DNA of 64,000 bases from Telmatactis stephensoni (GCA_029948255.1 JALIZF010001922.1:248001-312000), one strand, 5' to 3'; shown: positions 43,500-59,482, counted from the stretch's first letter. The notes: generated by a model not told the origin, from the letters alone. Numbers and translations are program-made.

Positions 43500-43955
43500 T
43501 TTACAGACTTTAAGACAAAAGTAATAAATCGGGGGGAAGGGGGGGAGGGGGAGGGAGGGGGTTACTTGACCAGTATTTTGGTGGGGTGTTCCGCTGGGAT
43601 CCTAAAACGGTTACCCTGTTTATGACAGAAAAACTCAAAATACCATACCCTGTTTATGACAAAGTATAATAATTGCAGAATGTAATGTACTTATTTGTTT
43701 GTAATATAGATGAGTTTCATAACGAGTTTGTCGCGATCGTGATCGAACAATGATAAATAAGGCTTCTAGACTGATCGTTACCGTTGTGGCTAGCTAACGA
43801 CTAAGGTTGACGAGAAAGTTACTACCCTGAAAATGACAAGAAGCTCAAAAAACTGCAAAAAGGATACCCTGTTCATGACAGAGAACTCGAAAAATCATAC
43901 CCTGTTCAGCGGATCATCCCCGTATAGTAAATATATGGGAGTACCCCCGGGGTAA
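43500..43955. repeat. Old MITE-like element with ACCCTGTT(T/C)ATGACA repeats and GGGGGTACTCCC end
   Basis: Four ACCCTGTT(T/C)ATGAC or closely related phrases repeat inside (43613, 43646, 43867, 43900). The right end reads ATATGGGAGTACCCCCGGGG. The left end is a degraded G-rich tract. Boundaries approximate. Confidence 0.4.
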
Positions 43956-44739
43956 TAAAATAGCAATAATTAAAGACAGTGAATCACATGGGCTGAAAGG
44001 GGGGTCTTAATTAGGGGCCTTGCTTCAATTTTCGGTCAGTTCACGAATCACTCTTCAACCAGTTCGTCAATGCACGAATCGTGCATATTTAAAAACGATT
44101 TCACGAAAATCACAGTAATAAAAATATGGCTTCTCGTCTAAATTAGAAAAACCCCAATAATCCCCGTGCAGCCAAACCTACAACAAATAAACACCAAAAA
44201 CCATGTTGTTTTTCGCGTGCTCGCTGGAGACTGCACGGCCAAGATTTCACGAAAATCACAGTAAAATACGGCTTACTTTCACGGACCACGCAAGATTTTT
44301 AGTCAAATCACGCACCAAAACCTCTTCCAGCCCCTGGAATCATTGGTTGTACAACCAAGACATTGTCTTCCTTACTCTACTATCTTATGCTAAATTTGTG
44401 GATAGAACTATATAAACTATATATGTAGATAAAACTAATGATAAAATAGCCGTAATAAGTGTCAAAATATACCTCCTTGAAGACGGATTCTAAAGTCAAG
44501 ATAAAACAAGAATCAATAAACGAAATAAAACCTACTCATAATTTCAAAAGTTGGCAACTTGGATAGACACTTTAAATTTAGGTTTGGACAGAAAGTGACG
44601 ATTTTAGATATGTTGTTAGATATCCTAATTCTAATGAGCCACGTTTGATATCTTAAAATTCTGGCGTGATTGCGAGGCTTTGATTAGGCAGTACTTCATG
44701 TAGATACAAAAATATGATTCCCAAGGAGTCAGTCGCAAG

Positions 44740-44925
44740 AGGAGCTTCAAAACAAAAAACAAAAAACAAACAAACAAAACAAAAACAAAAACAAAACAAA
44801 AACAAAACAAAAAAACAAAAGAAAGAAAGAAAAGAAAAGAAAAGAAAGGAAAAGAAAAGAACAGAAAAGAAAAGAAAAGAAAAGAAAAGAAAAGAAAAGA
44901 AAAGAAAAAAGAAAGAAAGAACCCA
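44740..44925. repeat. Purine-rich microsatellite (AAAAC)n then (AAAAG)n
   Basis: Long AAAAC and AAAAG runs. Open frames on both strands here are low-complexity artefacts. Confidence 0.9.
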
Positions 44926-44929
44926 AAAC

Positions 44930-47440
44930 TCAAAGAGTTTTAAGATAAGACGAAACATTTTCAAGAGACAATTTCATAAGAGGATTAACCATATATTTTA
45001 TGTTTGAGCCTGTCGATTACCCACGTCGTTTTACCCAATAATTAGACATTACATAACCAAAAACGAAGCCAACATGTAGATGCCTTGTCACTATATGACT
45101 CATATGACTATTGTAGCTTTAAAATGTTTCAACGTTCAATAGTGTTCATGGCAATATATATAAATAAAAATTACTTTTCCAGCCCCCTTGCTGGCTATCA
45201 AATATCAGGCTAATGTTAGGCTAATTCCGTAAATCGCTATTGTTGTTTCTTTGCATCGAACAAATTAAACAAGTCTTGACGCAAGAAAATAGCGTCAAGT
45301 ATAATGGGCAAATTGCGTGTAATTCGAATTATTTGATTGTACCAAATATTTTTTGCTATCTAAAAAATGCAAAAAGAATTTCAAGTGTAAGTTTTCGATC
45401 TCACGAAGAGTCAGCAGCTTTGCTGTTAATATAGCGGGTGTCTGCAATGCCAGGAGGGGATTTAGCTATACTTGTCTAGTCGTACTACCGGGATGTCCGT
45501 TATAGCGGGGTACGTGTCCGCAAGAGTTTATCAGTTCATCAGGAAATATTGGGTAGACATTTATTTTCAAAGTATTTGAATATCACTCCAAAACGACAAA
45601 GCAGTGATTATCAGGGTTTTTTTTTTCTAGCCATGAAGAATATACAATTTCATTCCAACACAAGATTACGGCAGATATAGTTGCTCACTAACTTCAAAGC
45701 GGTGACCGACAGTGAGGGAAAATGCTATTCTTTCAATTTTAAGTTATCCTAATATGAGGTCCGGAACATCAGAACGTTAAAACTAAAAACAGTAATAAAA
45801 CATTGATACTTCTCCCTAATTTGTCCATGTTAAGACACATTTCTACCTGCTTTAGTCCTAATTATCCCTTTGTTTACAACTCGACTTGAAGCGGAATAAC
45901 ACATCAATGCTAATTATGCCGCCCACTTTGTTTTCCGAGCTACTAAAAACTAATCGGCTATTAAAGCAAATTACAATTGAAACTGTAAATTTTTAATAAT
46001 ACTTTTTGTAGATCGTTGTAGATTGAACCTATTATAAAAGGTTAGTATAGTATATGACGATTTGGCGACAGTAGAACTGAGATCGATATCAGTCTTGAAA
46101 TAATTAATCAACGTGCTCATACCAATTTGAATTTAGAATGTTCTAAACTGCAATTCAAGTCGATCACTTACATTTCCTCTAGTCGAATTTTCCATGAAAA
46201 GGCATGCAATCACCTTACTTCTCGTATCTAAAGCAAATTTCGTTGATTTCTAAGCATGTTTACGCCAAAAGGGGTACTCAATCTAATTGCAATTTAGCAA
46301 TTCACCCTATCCCAAAAAATTCCGATCATGCCTAAGTCCCTCAAAACAGGTATAATGGGCCCTTAGGCCCATTATAAAAACCGAAGCCAGGGCTACAAGT
46401 CAAAACAATACGTCTATTCCTGGTCGAAATTCGAAATAAGTTAGAATATATCGACTACTGTAGACGAGTGATGTTCTCTCAGCACACTCTCTTAACACGT
46501 CGTCATCTAAAGTGTCTTGGTGAAGTACAGGTTTTGAGAGTTCTAGGCGCCTACTCCTTACATCATCGGCAGTTTGCTTACTAAAGATATGAATTTAAAA
46601 ATCTGTTAACATGAAACCATGTACTCTTTGAAAAGCGAATTCATTGATGACCCCTTCTGAAACAAGCGGTGACCCCTAGGTCCAAGTCCCGTGTTTCTAA
46701 GTCCTCAAGAAAGCTGAGACGAAATGGTATAGAGTTCGGACCCTTGACCTTGGGGTATTTGTGCCAATGCTCTAACGGCAACAAGGCCAGTAGTTCAATC
46801 ATTGCACGAATTCGCTTCAATAATTTACGCGGCTTTGAAGCAATATAGATCATAATAAATCCTCGGAATGTCAGATATGTTTGTACATAAATCACATTAC
46901 CTGGTAATCTGGTCGACTTTCTGGTCTTCGTGAATGTAAAGTATAAATGAATATCTCGTTCTTCGTTGCTGACTGAGTTAAAGTTGAGAAATTTCCAGGC
47001 TTCGAAAGGAGACTGATGCGATTGACCACTGTAATTATCTTTGCAAGTGTGGTAAACGAAATTTGAAACCAAAATACGCCCTCGAGTAATCCATTGAAGT
47101 TATATCAGATGATAGGTTGCTATGACAACTGGGTCTCTTGTGATGTTAAGGTGGCTCGACACTCTTGAAGAGAAACCAAAAATATCATAAATACCGTTAG
47201 ATCTACACTAAGAGAACAACTACACGTGAAGCGTGGTTGTTCAGTGTATGTGATGACTAAGCTGGAAATTTTCAGCTCTTTTTACTGACAGAAAAGCAGG
47301 TCATATGATAAAATGCTTATCGCTGCGCTCGGTCCTGACGGCATTACCTCGAGCCAAATAATTTCCCGTCCGGCCCTCCCACTCAGTCATTAAGTACATA
47401 GTACTAAGCAGCTGGATTGAATCAATCAGCATTATCTGAT
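44930..47440. other. Intergenic: no supported gene
   Basis: The longest open frame is 143 codons on the minus strand (46641-47072). It has no domain I recognise and no clear splice or promoter context. The rest is AT-rich. Confidence 0.4.
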
Positions 47441-47790
47441 ACAGTTGAAACTCCATTAATGACTACCTCTATTATCCGACCACCCTCCATTACTAAACTG
47501 TAATTGAGCCTCTAAGAACGACCACCAGCCCTCAGTTAAACGACCACTTCGTAATTAACTGTTTTAGAATTTTTAGCGACCATCTACGGTAGTCGTTTAC
47601 TGGAGGTGTGACCGCACTGCATGGTACAATAACACCTCTATTATCCGACCACCCACCATTAAACGACCACTTTGGAATTGGAATTGAACCTCTACACCGC
47701 TTTCTGTAAACAAAATCAGGCTCCGAAAACACTTTTTTACAGCGGCGCGCGTCGTGAGACAGCTGCATTCGGTGGCCAACCCGCTTTGAA
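47441..47790. repeat. Pogo/Tigger-like non-autonomous element remnant
   Basis: It begins TACAGTTGAAACTCCATTAA and carries repeated CCTCTATTATCCGACCACCC and AACGACCACTT phrases, which are typical of terminal regions of pogo/Tigger-type Tc1-mariner elements with a TA target. No transposase and no clean right end. Confidence 0.4.
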
Positions 47791-49079
47791 ACACACTTTC
47801 AAAAAACGATAGAACATGATAACAAATACCTGTTATTTGATGGTGAAATTCAAAGTTTGTTACTGCAAAATAAGAGGGGAAAGAATGGCAATTTAATAAT
47901 GTGATAGTGGGATTTTTGAACGTAACTGTTTTCCTTTTTATTTAACTTCTCATTCGAAATCTTGTTTCAAAATAAATTTGTATTATAATCAAAAACTATC
48001 AATATAATATACACATGAAAATGTAATATACAAAATAGATCATTACTTACATTATTTTTAGACTAGTAAATTATATACATCGGACGAAGAAAAATGTTCT
48101 TCAATATATATATTAGTTTTGCATGTGTTTTTTGATAAAGACAGGCTTCCTAACAGTGGACGGAGAAGTTGGGAAAATCTAACTACTTTAGAACTAGTAT
48201 TCGGTGTCAAAAAGAATCATAGAAAGTGTAAATAATGGTGTGAATTCAAGGCTTACCTATGTAACGCGAGACACCTTGAGAATGTGAGTTTCCCAGTTCG
48301 TAATCTCGTTTTCAAGTCACGATTCAGTTTTCCAACAGACAACTGAGAAAAACTATCACCGGATGTACCGAGTTTACTTTTTAACTTGCTTTATGTTGAT
48401 ATTCATCATGAGAAGTATGTTTTCTAATTACTCTTCGTCCTAACATCAAACACACGAGTTACCAGATCAAAGCTGACTCCACAGAATCTGCCGCCAATAT
48501 TGAACACTTCCGTCTATTCTTTTCATCAAAAAATTGTTTCGAACGTTTGATCAAGACACGTGGATAGAATATATTGTCTTGCGTTGGGGCTCATTTTAGT
48601 TTTTTATCGTTAAAAGGAATGGTGTGTAAACCTTAGACATCTGTAATAACAGTGTTGGCAAATCAATTGAGCTCTTCTTCAATTTCGACCATTCAAAGCA
48701 TTTGAAAAGTACACAAAGCTTTCTGTTCAGTGATTAAAATCATTGATATCCAGGTGACTAGTTTTTGTCTTCCATTTCTGAGTCTTTGTTATCACTGATA
48801 CGATAAAGTGAATTCAAGATCTTCATATATTTGATTTGATTTACATTTTTGTGGAAAACAGAGCTTCTGATAGTAGCCGTCTATTTTTAGCCTTAACATT
48901 TGAGTCACTGTCATTATCAATACAATATGGTGATGAGGGACTTCATTTATTTGAATCAATTTTCTTTCTTTCTTTCTTTTTTTTTTTCAGTTCTTTTTTC
49001 TTCATCTTTGAGGTTGCGCAGACCATTTATTTTCCTTTTCGAAAAAAAAATCCTATATGACCTGGAAGTGATCAGCCCA

Positions 49080-49262
49080 TGGAGCGGACGTTGCGCATCC
49101 TAACCCCTCCCTCTATCGGTACTCCGTCCACGGGTACCTATCTAATGCCCCATTAAGCTACATTGGTCAGAGAAAAAACCGAAACAGGAATATGAGAATT
49201 GCAAGGTGATGGGAATCAATTCTCAAACCTTAACTATCCTTTTTGCCAGATAAAATCTAAGA
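49080..49262 (-). mobile_element. Probable degenerate SINE family 1 copy
   Basis: The order of motifs on the minus strand (CCTGTTTCGG, TAGCTTAATG, TACCCGTGGACGGAGTACCG) parallels the family 1 body, but identity is low and the tRNA head is eroded. Confidence 0.4.
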
Positions 49263-50167
49263 TGGCGTGTGTGGTGTGGTATGGTAAATTTTATTTAAAA
49301 ACACGGTTAAAACATCGGTTGAACGAGAATATAAATATATATAAAATAATAATATCTATACAATATTAACATATATCAGGACATATATTAGATGAATTAG
49401 GGCACAAAATGTACGCAACATGATACGTCATAAACTATCTGAGTGAAAGGGATTGGGAACGAGTCGAGTGACAGTGAACAACGAATGTACGATTGTTTCT
49501 ATATTTACGTACTTCAGTCATAGCCTAATTTTAAGGTTTGAGTTATAGTGAACCACGCTCACGTTCTTGCTCACACTCACATGTACACATGTTTGAAATT
49601 CGAGCAATGTGCAAAAGGAAAGTATTAATTTGGAGTCTTAATCATTTTGATCATTGTGCAAAAGGAAAGTATTAATTTTGAGTATTAATAATTTTGATCA
49701 TTGTGCAAAAGGAAAGTATTAATTTTGAGTATTAATAATTTTGAGCATTGTGCAAAAGTAGTCAAAGTACTTGGTACAAAAGGCAGGCAACAGAATATAC
49801 TACAATGTCCTTAAACTGACTTTTTGGGGACTTGTGGCCATTCTCCATTCCTCGCTGAAAGCACTCGCAGCGAGCTAACGAGTACCCGTTGGGAATAAAA
49901 TCTATTTTTCAAAATTTCGCTGCGAGTAAAAATGATCGCTGTGAATACTTTCTGCAATGAGTGGAGTCTGCTTAACTTTGACTTCTGTGGCTTAGTTTTC
50001 GCCGGCAAAGTACACGACCATGTGTTTTCATTGGGATCGGTTTCAAAAGTCGCGCATGCGTGGTACATACAAGTATTTTACACAGGAAGCCCAAAGTAAG
50101 GCGATTCTCCTAGACTTTTAACGAAAAACGAAGGGGGAAGTAGTTACACATTTGAAAGGAAGTGTGA

Positions 50168-50450
50168 GTGACACGGATGAAAAACGCATTGCGCATGCTC
50201 GAAAATTCGGCGGGAATTCGTAGACGTGTTCGTGTTTACAAATAAAAATGCCGTCGATTTAACTGTCATGTATTGTGCAAATTTCTCGTGTATTATTTGA
50301 CCGGGAAAAAAGAACAACTAAAGCAATGTTTTAGGAAAAAATAAGCACTAACTTTTCACGGACAGCCTTAACTTTCAAGGTTTACTAAACCTCCAATGGT
50401 TTTATTTAAAACTTCCGAATATGCGCAATGCGTTTTTCACCCGTGTCAGT
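50168..50450. mobile_element. MITE family G, copy 2 (reverse orientation)
   Basis: Left GACACGGATGAAAAACGCAT and right ATGCGTTTTTCACCCGTGTC are inverted repeats. The interior matches 37630-37852 in reverse. A further half-copy (ACGGATGAAAACTGCGCATG) lies at about 50770. Confidence 0.65.
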
Positions 50451-51199
50451 ATGTGCAAAATGATTGAGGCCAAAACATTTGTATTTATTAGAAACATCTT
50501 TAAATGTACATTTAGATTATCTTTAGAATACCATTTGAATAGTTGATAATGCTGTAGGATTCCACAGGGAACCCAAATGAAATATTATTTACCACATAAA
50601 ATACAGTAGGTAAACTCAAATCATAAAGAATTGAACCAGAACCGTGTTCTTGTCGCATACGATTTGAATTAAGGCAAAACTATAAAATTTATCTAGAGTT
50701 AAGTGTACATGATAACGAAATATATTGCTCACGTGTAGTAATGTCTCTGAATGACAAAGCCCGCAGATACGGATGAAAACTGCGCATGCTCAGAAAATTG
50801 GCGGGAAAAAAGACGACGCGACTGGGCAACTGCTCTTATAAAATACATTCAATGCCAAAGAACTTTGGCGGGTGTCCCTTTTGGCACAAATGCCTTAGCA
50901 GTTTCAAATACATAATACATAGAGCAAAATGATCGAACATGTTCACTAACACCAGTTTCGTTGGCTACATTTTATATTGTGGTACCGATAGTCGCTCAGT
51001 ATCATCTACTATCATATTTATTTATATTTTGAAGGTGCACAAGTTCCAGTAACTCAAGTACGTTCGCCGGTGATACCGTTGACTTGTATCTCACGATTAG
51101 TCTAGGCTGTGCCACGCATAATATATAACCGGCGCCAAGTGGCTAAAAACCTCAAAAAATAAGGAGCCAAGCTTAAAATAAGATCCCCACTAACATCGT

Positions 51200-51946
51200 T
51201 TTTCGTTGACTTTTTCCTCACGGTCACCCTGTGTCGTGGATAATTCCTTGCTTAGAATCTCAACAAACATCTTTATTTGTAATGACACTGTTTCCTCTTC
51301 AGTGATTTGTTCCTGGCGGTCACCCTGTGCCAGCTGTGATACCAGCCGAGATCCATTATAAACAATTATTTATGTCTTGAAGCAGCATAAGCTCAAACAG
51401 TAAAATCTCGCATGTTCGCTGTTTCCCTCTTTGTTTTTTATGGTCACCCTGTGTTGATAATTTTTCATGTTATGGTCACCCTGTGTCGTATAAAGCTATC
51501 TTACCAGCTCTGAATCATGACATTTGTTTATATCTTAGTGAAGCAGCATAAAATCAAACAGTTAAGCCTCACATGTTCGCCGTTTTCCTCTTTCTTATGG
51601 TCACCCTGTGTTGATCATATTTCATGTTTATGGTCACCCTGTGTTGATCATATTTTCATGTTTATGGTCATCCTGTGTTGATCATATTTTCATGTTTATG
51701 GTCATCCTGTGTTGATCATTTTTCATGTTTATGGTCACCCTGTGTTGATCATATTTTCATGTTTATGGTCATCCTGTGTTGATCATATTTCATGTTTATG
51801 GTCATCCTGTGTTGATCATTTTTCATGTTTATGGTCACCCTGTGTTGATCATATTTTCATGTTTATGGTCATCCTGTGTTGATCATTTTTCATGTTTATG
51901 GTCACCCTGTGTCGTATAATCATATTATTGAACCATTAACATACAT
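51200..51946 (-). repeat. Satellite array derived from the GPCR D 3' end
   Basis: Ten units of GGTCA(C/T)CCTGTGT at about 32-36 bp spacing occupy 51597-51913. More widely spaced copies (51224, 51318, 51442, 51473) sit in longer ~100-150-bp units. On the minus strand the long units align with the last coding stretch of GPCR D: GTCAACCACAGGGCGACCAT ... GGTGAACATGCGAGACTTAC ... CTTCAAGATATAGATAA. The array copies have ATCAACACAGGGTGACCAT, GAACATGCGAGA and CTTCAAGACATAAATAA at the same order and spacing. One base fewer in CCACAGGG creates an in-frame TGA in the copies, so they are non-coding. Confidence 0.75.
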
Positions 51947-54081
<2,135 letters not shown>

Positions 54082-54304
54082 TTTTAATTAGTAAATGGTT
54101 TTGTTCATTTGGGAAATTTACACAGATGAATTTTGGTCAATAAACGAATTATATTAATAAAACATAAAAGTTAACAAGATGGCTGAATATTTAAAGTGAA
54201 TTTTGAAAGAAAAGGTGAGGGTAAACATAAATGGATCAGAAATTGGAATGGAAGACAAAAATATATTCAGGGTACAGTTAGTTACTACAACTGAAATTAA
54301 GTTG

Positions 54305-54515
54305 TAGAGCAGATTTCGTATGACCGTGAAACGGCCGTGTCATAACCGTGAAGCGACCGTGTCGTGAAACAACCGTGTGATAACCGCGAAGCTACCGTGT
54401 CGTGACCGTGAAACGACCGTGCCATAACCGTGAAGCTACCATGTCGTGACCGTGAAACGACCGTGTCATAACCGTGAAGCGACCGTGTTGTGACCGTGAA
54501 ACGACCGTACCGTTA
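54305..54515. repeat. ACCGTGAAACGACCGTG minisatellite upstream of GPCR D
   Basis: Units of about 18 bp alternate between CCGTGAAACGACCGTGT and CATAACCGTGAAGCGACC or GTGACCGTGAAACGACC, making higher-order units near 36-40 bp. The array sits about 230 bp upstream of the receptor's start codon, in the 5' flank. Confidence 0.75.
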
Positions 54516-54519
54516 CCAA

Positions 54520-56460
54520 GATGCGACCAAGAAATCTGTTCAATGTGTGCTTTAAAGACAATATTTACAGTGCAAGAAACACTTTTAGTGTATGCGAAAT
54601 TAAAAACATATTTCTAAATGCACTTTTGTTTAACTTCATCACCGACCAGAGACTCTATTTCAATCTGTTTTTCGTTCATTTGTGCAGTGGCAGTTTTTCA
54701 TTTGAACAGCTTAACAAAGACGGAAAGCAATTGCTTGTAGAGATCACGAACATTATCATTAAAGTCTGCCATCATGGTATTTGCATAATTTGATCGGTAA
54801 ATGAGATTGGTACCGGAAAAACTCGATAGTCTTAGTAGTGGTGAGGCTTATAAATAAACCTTGTAACAAAATAGTATATTATCGACGCACTAAACGTTAC
54901 GTAATGCATCTAGCTTTTAAAATGGCATTAGAACGTCCACAAAACCTCTATAGTTTTAACACCTCTATATTACTGACATATCTGCTGGATTTAAAAGGAA
55001 AATGCGCGTATTTTGTCAAAAAAAAAAGCGTAGTGTATACAATGGATACTTTACTTGGCCCCCTTAGAGAATTTTAAAGGGTTCAGATGTACAATTTGCA
55101 GAAACATTTTCAAGGTTAAAATATGCATCACAACCAGGTGAAAAACGATGCTCAGTCCATGAGAACTTTGATGAGAGCTTCTCGAAGTATCAATAAGTTT
55201 AATTATTACTTCAATATAGCGTCTGCCAAAATCTTTGCGGGGACCATAGCTAATGTTAGTCCAATAGCAAGCAAACCTGCAGTGTGAAAAAGTAATTTGA
55301 AAGACAAAAAAGCCACTCAACAGCTCCTGTGGTAAACCCTTTAAAGGTGAAGAATTCTTTTGTGCTGTTGAATGGTTTCCCAGTTAGGGGACCTTGAGCT
55401 GGCAGGTTTTTAGCAACTTGAGGAAGAAGTCAAACGCAAGATTGCAATTCATTACATTATTCAATCGTTATACAATACCGTGAGAATATTTGATTTTTCA
55501 AATGATTTTCAGTAAGAAATTCGAATTTTTTTTTCTTTCTTGAGATCCGAAGATCGGATACATTTGGCTTGAGATTTGAATCACACTTACCGGTCAAAGT
55601 TGAAAGAAACGTTTTTTCAACTATAAGCCAGAGTTTTCGCGATAACTTGTGTCGACTTCTCTGTCAAACCTAAAGTAGATACAATGATTTATATTAGACC
55701 ATTACTAGAAATTTCCCGTGGGCGACGTTTTCACCTCTAGGGTATTCGAAGTCTCTAACAGTTTTAAGATTAAAGTTGCTGATATCAACCATTCGTTATA
55801 ACAGAATAGTAAAATAGAAGGTGGGAACTCACAGCATCGAAAGGAAAGCTAATTTTTACAGCAACAGCCAAGTTCAATCAATTCGAGGCCAAAGAGAATC
55901 GCTGGGAAGACGATAAATAAACAGCAGGTTATTTTCCCACCAATAGCTCTTACAATGAACAGTTTTTCTCTCGACCTTCTGTCAGATTCAAGAGATTTTA
56001 GAAATCGTGTGGTTGATGTGTTAATTTTGAATTTTCAACAGGAAACTTATAAGCTGTGTTATCGTTGTAAGGTGATAATCGTTGTCTTGGGAATTGTTGT
56101 ATTAGCTGTTTACATAAATTTGTCATTTCTTTACTCTAGTTGATTTTAAAACTCTGTTTATCATAAATTAGTTCCATCTATACACACTTTATTCGGGTTT
56201 TTTTCTTCTACTTTTTCTTAAGGGCTGTTGTTGTTGTTGTTTTTTGGTGTAAGACCCTCCATTTTCGCCGACAATATACCATTTGATTTTGACTGTTTTG
56301 TCGACAAAAGTGAAAATTAGCTATTGATGATATTAATTAGAAGCAGCATTTATAAACATGTACCGAAAGCCACAAACAATTGAATTAATATGGTTGGGTT
56401 AATAAACAAAGATGTGGTGCTAAGACAGGTGAACTTGAACAAAAATAAAAACAAAAGGAT
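54520..56460. other. Intergenic: no gene recognised
   Basis: Only short open frames without recognisable domains. AT-rich. Confidence 0.45.
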
Positions 56461-56514
56461 AGAATGGAAAGGTTAAAGTTAAAAGACGGGGAAAAAGGAA
56501 GGAAGATGAAAGGA

Positions 56515-56785
56515 GAAGAGAAAGAAAGAAAGAATGAATGAATTACAAAGAGAAAAAAGATGAGAGAAACAGGTAAGCGGAAAGAAAGAAAGGATAAGAA
56601 AGAAAGAAAGAAAGAAAAAGAAAGATAGAAAGAAAGAAAGAAAAGAAAAGAAAAGAAAAGAAAAGAAAAGAAAGAAAAGAAAAGAAAAGAAAAGAAAAGA
56701 AAAGAAAGAAAAGAAAAGAAAAGAAAAGAAAATAGAAAATAGAAAAGAAAACTGAAGAATGAAAGAAAAAGGAAAGAAAGAAACT
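56515..56785. repeat. (AAAAG)n / (GAAA)n microsatellite
   Basis: Purine-only tract of AAAG and AAAAG repeats. The Ser/Phe/Leu-rich open frames on the minus strand are artefacts of it. Confidence 0.9.
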
Positions 56786-56789
56786 AGTA

Positions 56790-58680
56790 AAACAAACAAA
56801 CAAAACAATTCCCAAAAACTCTCTTCTCAATTTCATTTGCATGAAATAAATTACCCTATGGAGAAAAACACGACTTGAGAAATATCCATAAAATCTCCCT
56901 ACGTTTCGCTAGAAGTTGTTCTCATTTCAACACAAACGGTTTCAAACCATCAACAGAAAGCCAACAGTCAATCAAACCTTCGTATTAATAACAACTTTTC
57001 ATTGGACAAGCCATTGACGAATAAGGTCACGTGATGTAGACACCCCGTCCAAAGCCATTTGACTTGCAATCAATCAGTAAGCAAGATTGGTATTCATGAA
57101 TTAATTAAAACTAGTTAGGAACCAAATTAATTTCCTTATGCTACAGCCCGCAATCGTTTATAGAATTGATGGTCTGCATTTAAAACATTCTTGGTGGCGT
57201 GGGAATTCACTGGGGGTTTAGAGGGTGTTATAAGAGCTGTAACGACAGCCGGTGATGGATAGAGAGTTGCTTGGAAACGGCGAAATACAAAACTAACATG
57301 CTTTGAAAGGACGAAAGTGTTGCTCGTCAAAGGCGATATTTCTCCTAAGTGCTGTTTACTGAGGCAGCTGACAAGAACGTGTATTCTTATAATAACAAAA
57401 CGTTATGAGATTGTTATGAGAAAACAAAATTCATCGATTTGTAATAAAAGTGAGAGTGAAGCAATAAATAAGGTAATTGGGAATGATTGAAAATCGTGAG
57501 GTAAGATGAAGACTGATTTTTCGAAATTATAAGTTTGATTGAAAGAAATCATTAGCATCTTTTTACAGAGATTACACACTTTGAAATAAAATGCTGCAGA
57601 AAAAGGTGAAAGGGAAGTTACTGAATGTGGAAATTTATGAAATTTACGAAAGATTGAAAATCAGAGAGAAAATTGAGAATGAAAACTCTGATATCACTTT
57701 AACGAAAAGAAAAACTACAAACAAACTTGGTTGTTTTCGACACAAGTCTATATATATATTTTTTTACAACAAACGTACACCTTACAATGTTTTACATAGC
57801 ACCCTGGGAGATGGAAAATTAAAATGGGAATGAAAAATCTCAGTGAAAAAATAATTGTAAACTGAGCAAAGAAAATGGAAGTATGAGAATTAAGTTAAAA
57901 AATCAATAATAACATTTCTTAAACATATCACTATGGCCATTCCCTTTCTTGACACAAGGTCAAAAACTTCACTCACCTTGAGAAAATAACCACTCTTTTT
58001 CTAATCCGACTTATTGTTACGCTCAAGAGGTCTTTGAAGAAATTTTTTGTCCCCTTTAGGAATCAACCTGTTGTGAGATAAGAGTAGAATGGACGTTATT
58101 TGATTTGTACTGGAGTGTCGCCAAAGATTTACCCTCGGAAATCGTCTTCCATGTCAACAAAGGCCAATCATTTTTAATGAATCCACTTTCTGAAAGAATT
58201 ATGGAAATGGACCGAAAATTGTTATTACAGAATCAATTTTGACATCATTATATTTCTTTCCCTGTATTTTGATGTAATTAAAAAAAATCGATTTTATGTA
58301 TACCTTAAGAGATAGAGATCTTTCACAAAATACAATATCTCCCTGAATTCTGCTTTTTTGGCGTACGTTTACCGTTATATTGAGAGGTACCATTGGAACA
58401 TTCTGTTCTGTTTCTAGTATTATAGATCAAGCAAACACAGTTTATGATATAGGACCTCCACGTTTACAAAAGGACGCTTTCAAAATGTTCAAAACACAAA
58501 AGAGAAAACGGTAATTGAATGAGAAAACTTCCGTCGGGTCCGAGTCTTTATGGAGGTTGTGTTCACGGAAACAACGCCTTGGGGGAAAATGATAACAAAA
58601 TCTTATTAAAATGAAAATTTGAAGTTCGAGAGGTGTCTTCATTTGAAAATATTTTAGATGCAGTTATTAAAGGCGTGATG
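56790..58680. other. Intergenic: no gene recognised
   Basis: No exon, repeat family or RNA gene that I can support. Confidence 0.4.
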
Positions 58681-58688
58681 TTCGAGAA

Positions 58689-58882
58689 AGCCCGCCGCAC
58701 ACGTTGAGAAAATGTGTGAGGAAACTGTCACTCGAGGCACTTTTCTCACCGTGTGCTCTTTTACCTGCTCCATTTTTGGCCTCGCCTAGCCAAAGATGCA
58801 ACGTCTGCGACAAGAAATCGTCTGAGCGAAGTGCCTCGCGTGGCAGTTTCCTCACGTAGTTTCTCAACGTGTGCGGCGGGCT
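58689..58882. mobile_element. MITE family J, copy 1 (AGCCCGCCGCACACGTTGAG ends)
   Basis: Left AGCCCGCCGCACACGTTGAG and right CTCAACGTGTGCGGCGGGCT are perfect inverted repeats over 20 bases, 194 bp overall. GAA flanks both sides. The interior has GCCTCGCCTAGCCAAAGATG, which appears in reverse in the copy at 62897. Confidence 0.8.
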
Positions 58883-58903
58883 GAAGCAACCTCCGGCTTT
58901 TCT

Positions 58904-58920
58904 TTCTTTCATTCTTTCTT

Positions 58921-58967
<47 letters not shown>

Positions 58968-58972
58968 CTTTA
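58904..58972. repeat. Pyrimidine microsatellite (TTCT)n(CT)n
   Basis: TTTC and CT runs. A second similar tract spans about 59115-59215. Confidence 0.9.
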
Positions 58973-59482
58973 GCTTAAGTAATAAGAGAAATCTTTCGTC
59001 TCTTTTCTTTTTACCATATATTTATAAATATTTTTCATCCCGACTTTCATGGAAAACAATTGTATTATTGATGGAATTTTATTCGAGTTTTAATAAAGGA
59101 TTACTCACTCACTCAATCTCTCTCTCTCATTCCTTCTGTCTGTCTGTCTGTCTCTCTCCCTTTCTTTTTTTCCCTTTCTTCCTTCTTTCTTTCTTTTTGT
59201 CTCTTTCCTTTTTTTGATTTTCTTCCTTTTTAATGATTGAATTACTAAGTGACAAAAGACAAAGGAAAGCTGGTATTGATTGAGAAAATGATTATCTCCT
59301 CGAACGACATCCGAGTGGTTTATTCTTGAAATGCTTGGAAAACCTATCATCTTGACCAGCTAAATAAATCATCGACACTTTAGTGGCTTCCTATCTGGTC
59401 CAATCAAATCCAAGGTTTTACAGAACGCATATCAAGCCAATGAACTTTTATCATGTAATTCCAAAAGTCACAGGACAGAATA

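Noticed and set aside
44631..45007. Open frames on both strands
   Set aside because: They are produced by the AAAAC/AAAAG microsatellite; Phe/Ser- or Lys-only composition.
46641..47072. 143-codon open frame on the minus strand
   Set aside because: No domain, signal peptide, splice context or paralog that I can recognise; listed only within the intergenic entry.
51597..51913. CRISPR-like regularly spaced repeat
   Set aside because: Units are contiguous, without unique spacers, in a eukaryotic context, and derive from the neighbouring gene's 3' end.
56479..56842. Two overlapping Ser/Phe-rich open frames on the minus strand
   Set aside because: Low-complexity artefact of the AAAAG tract.
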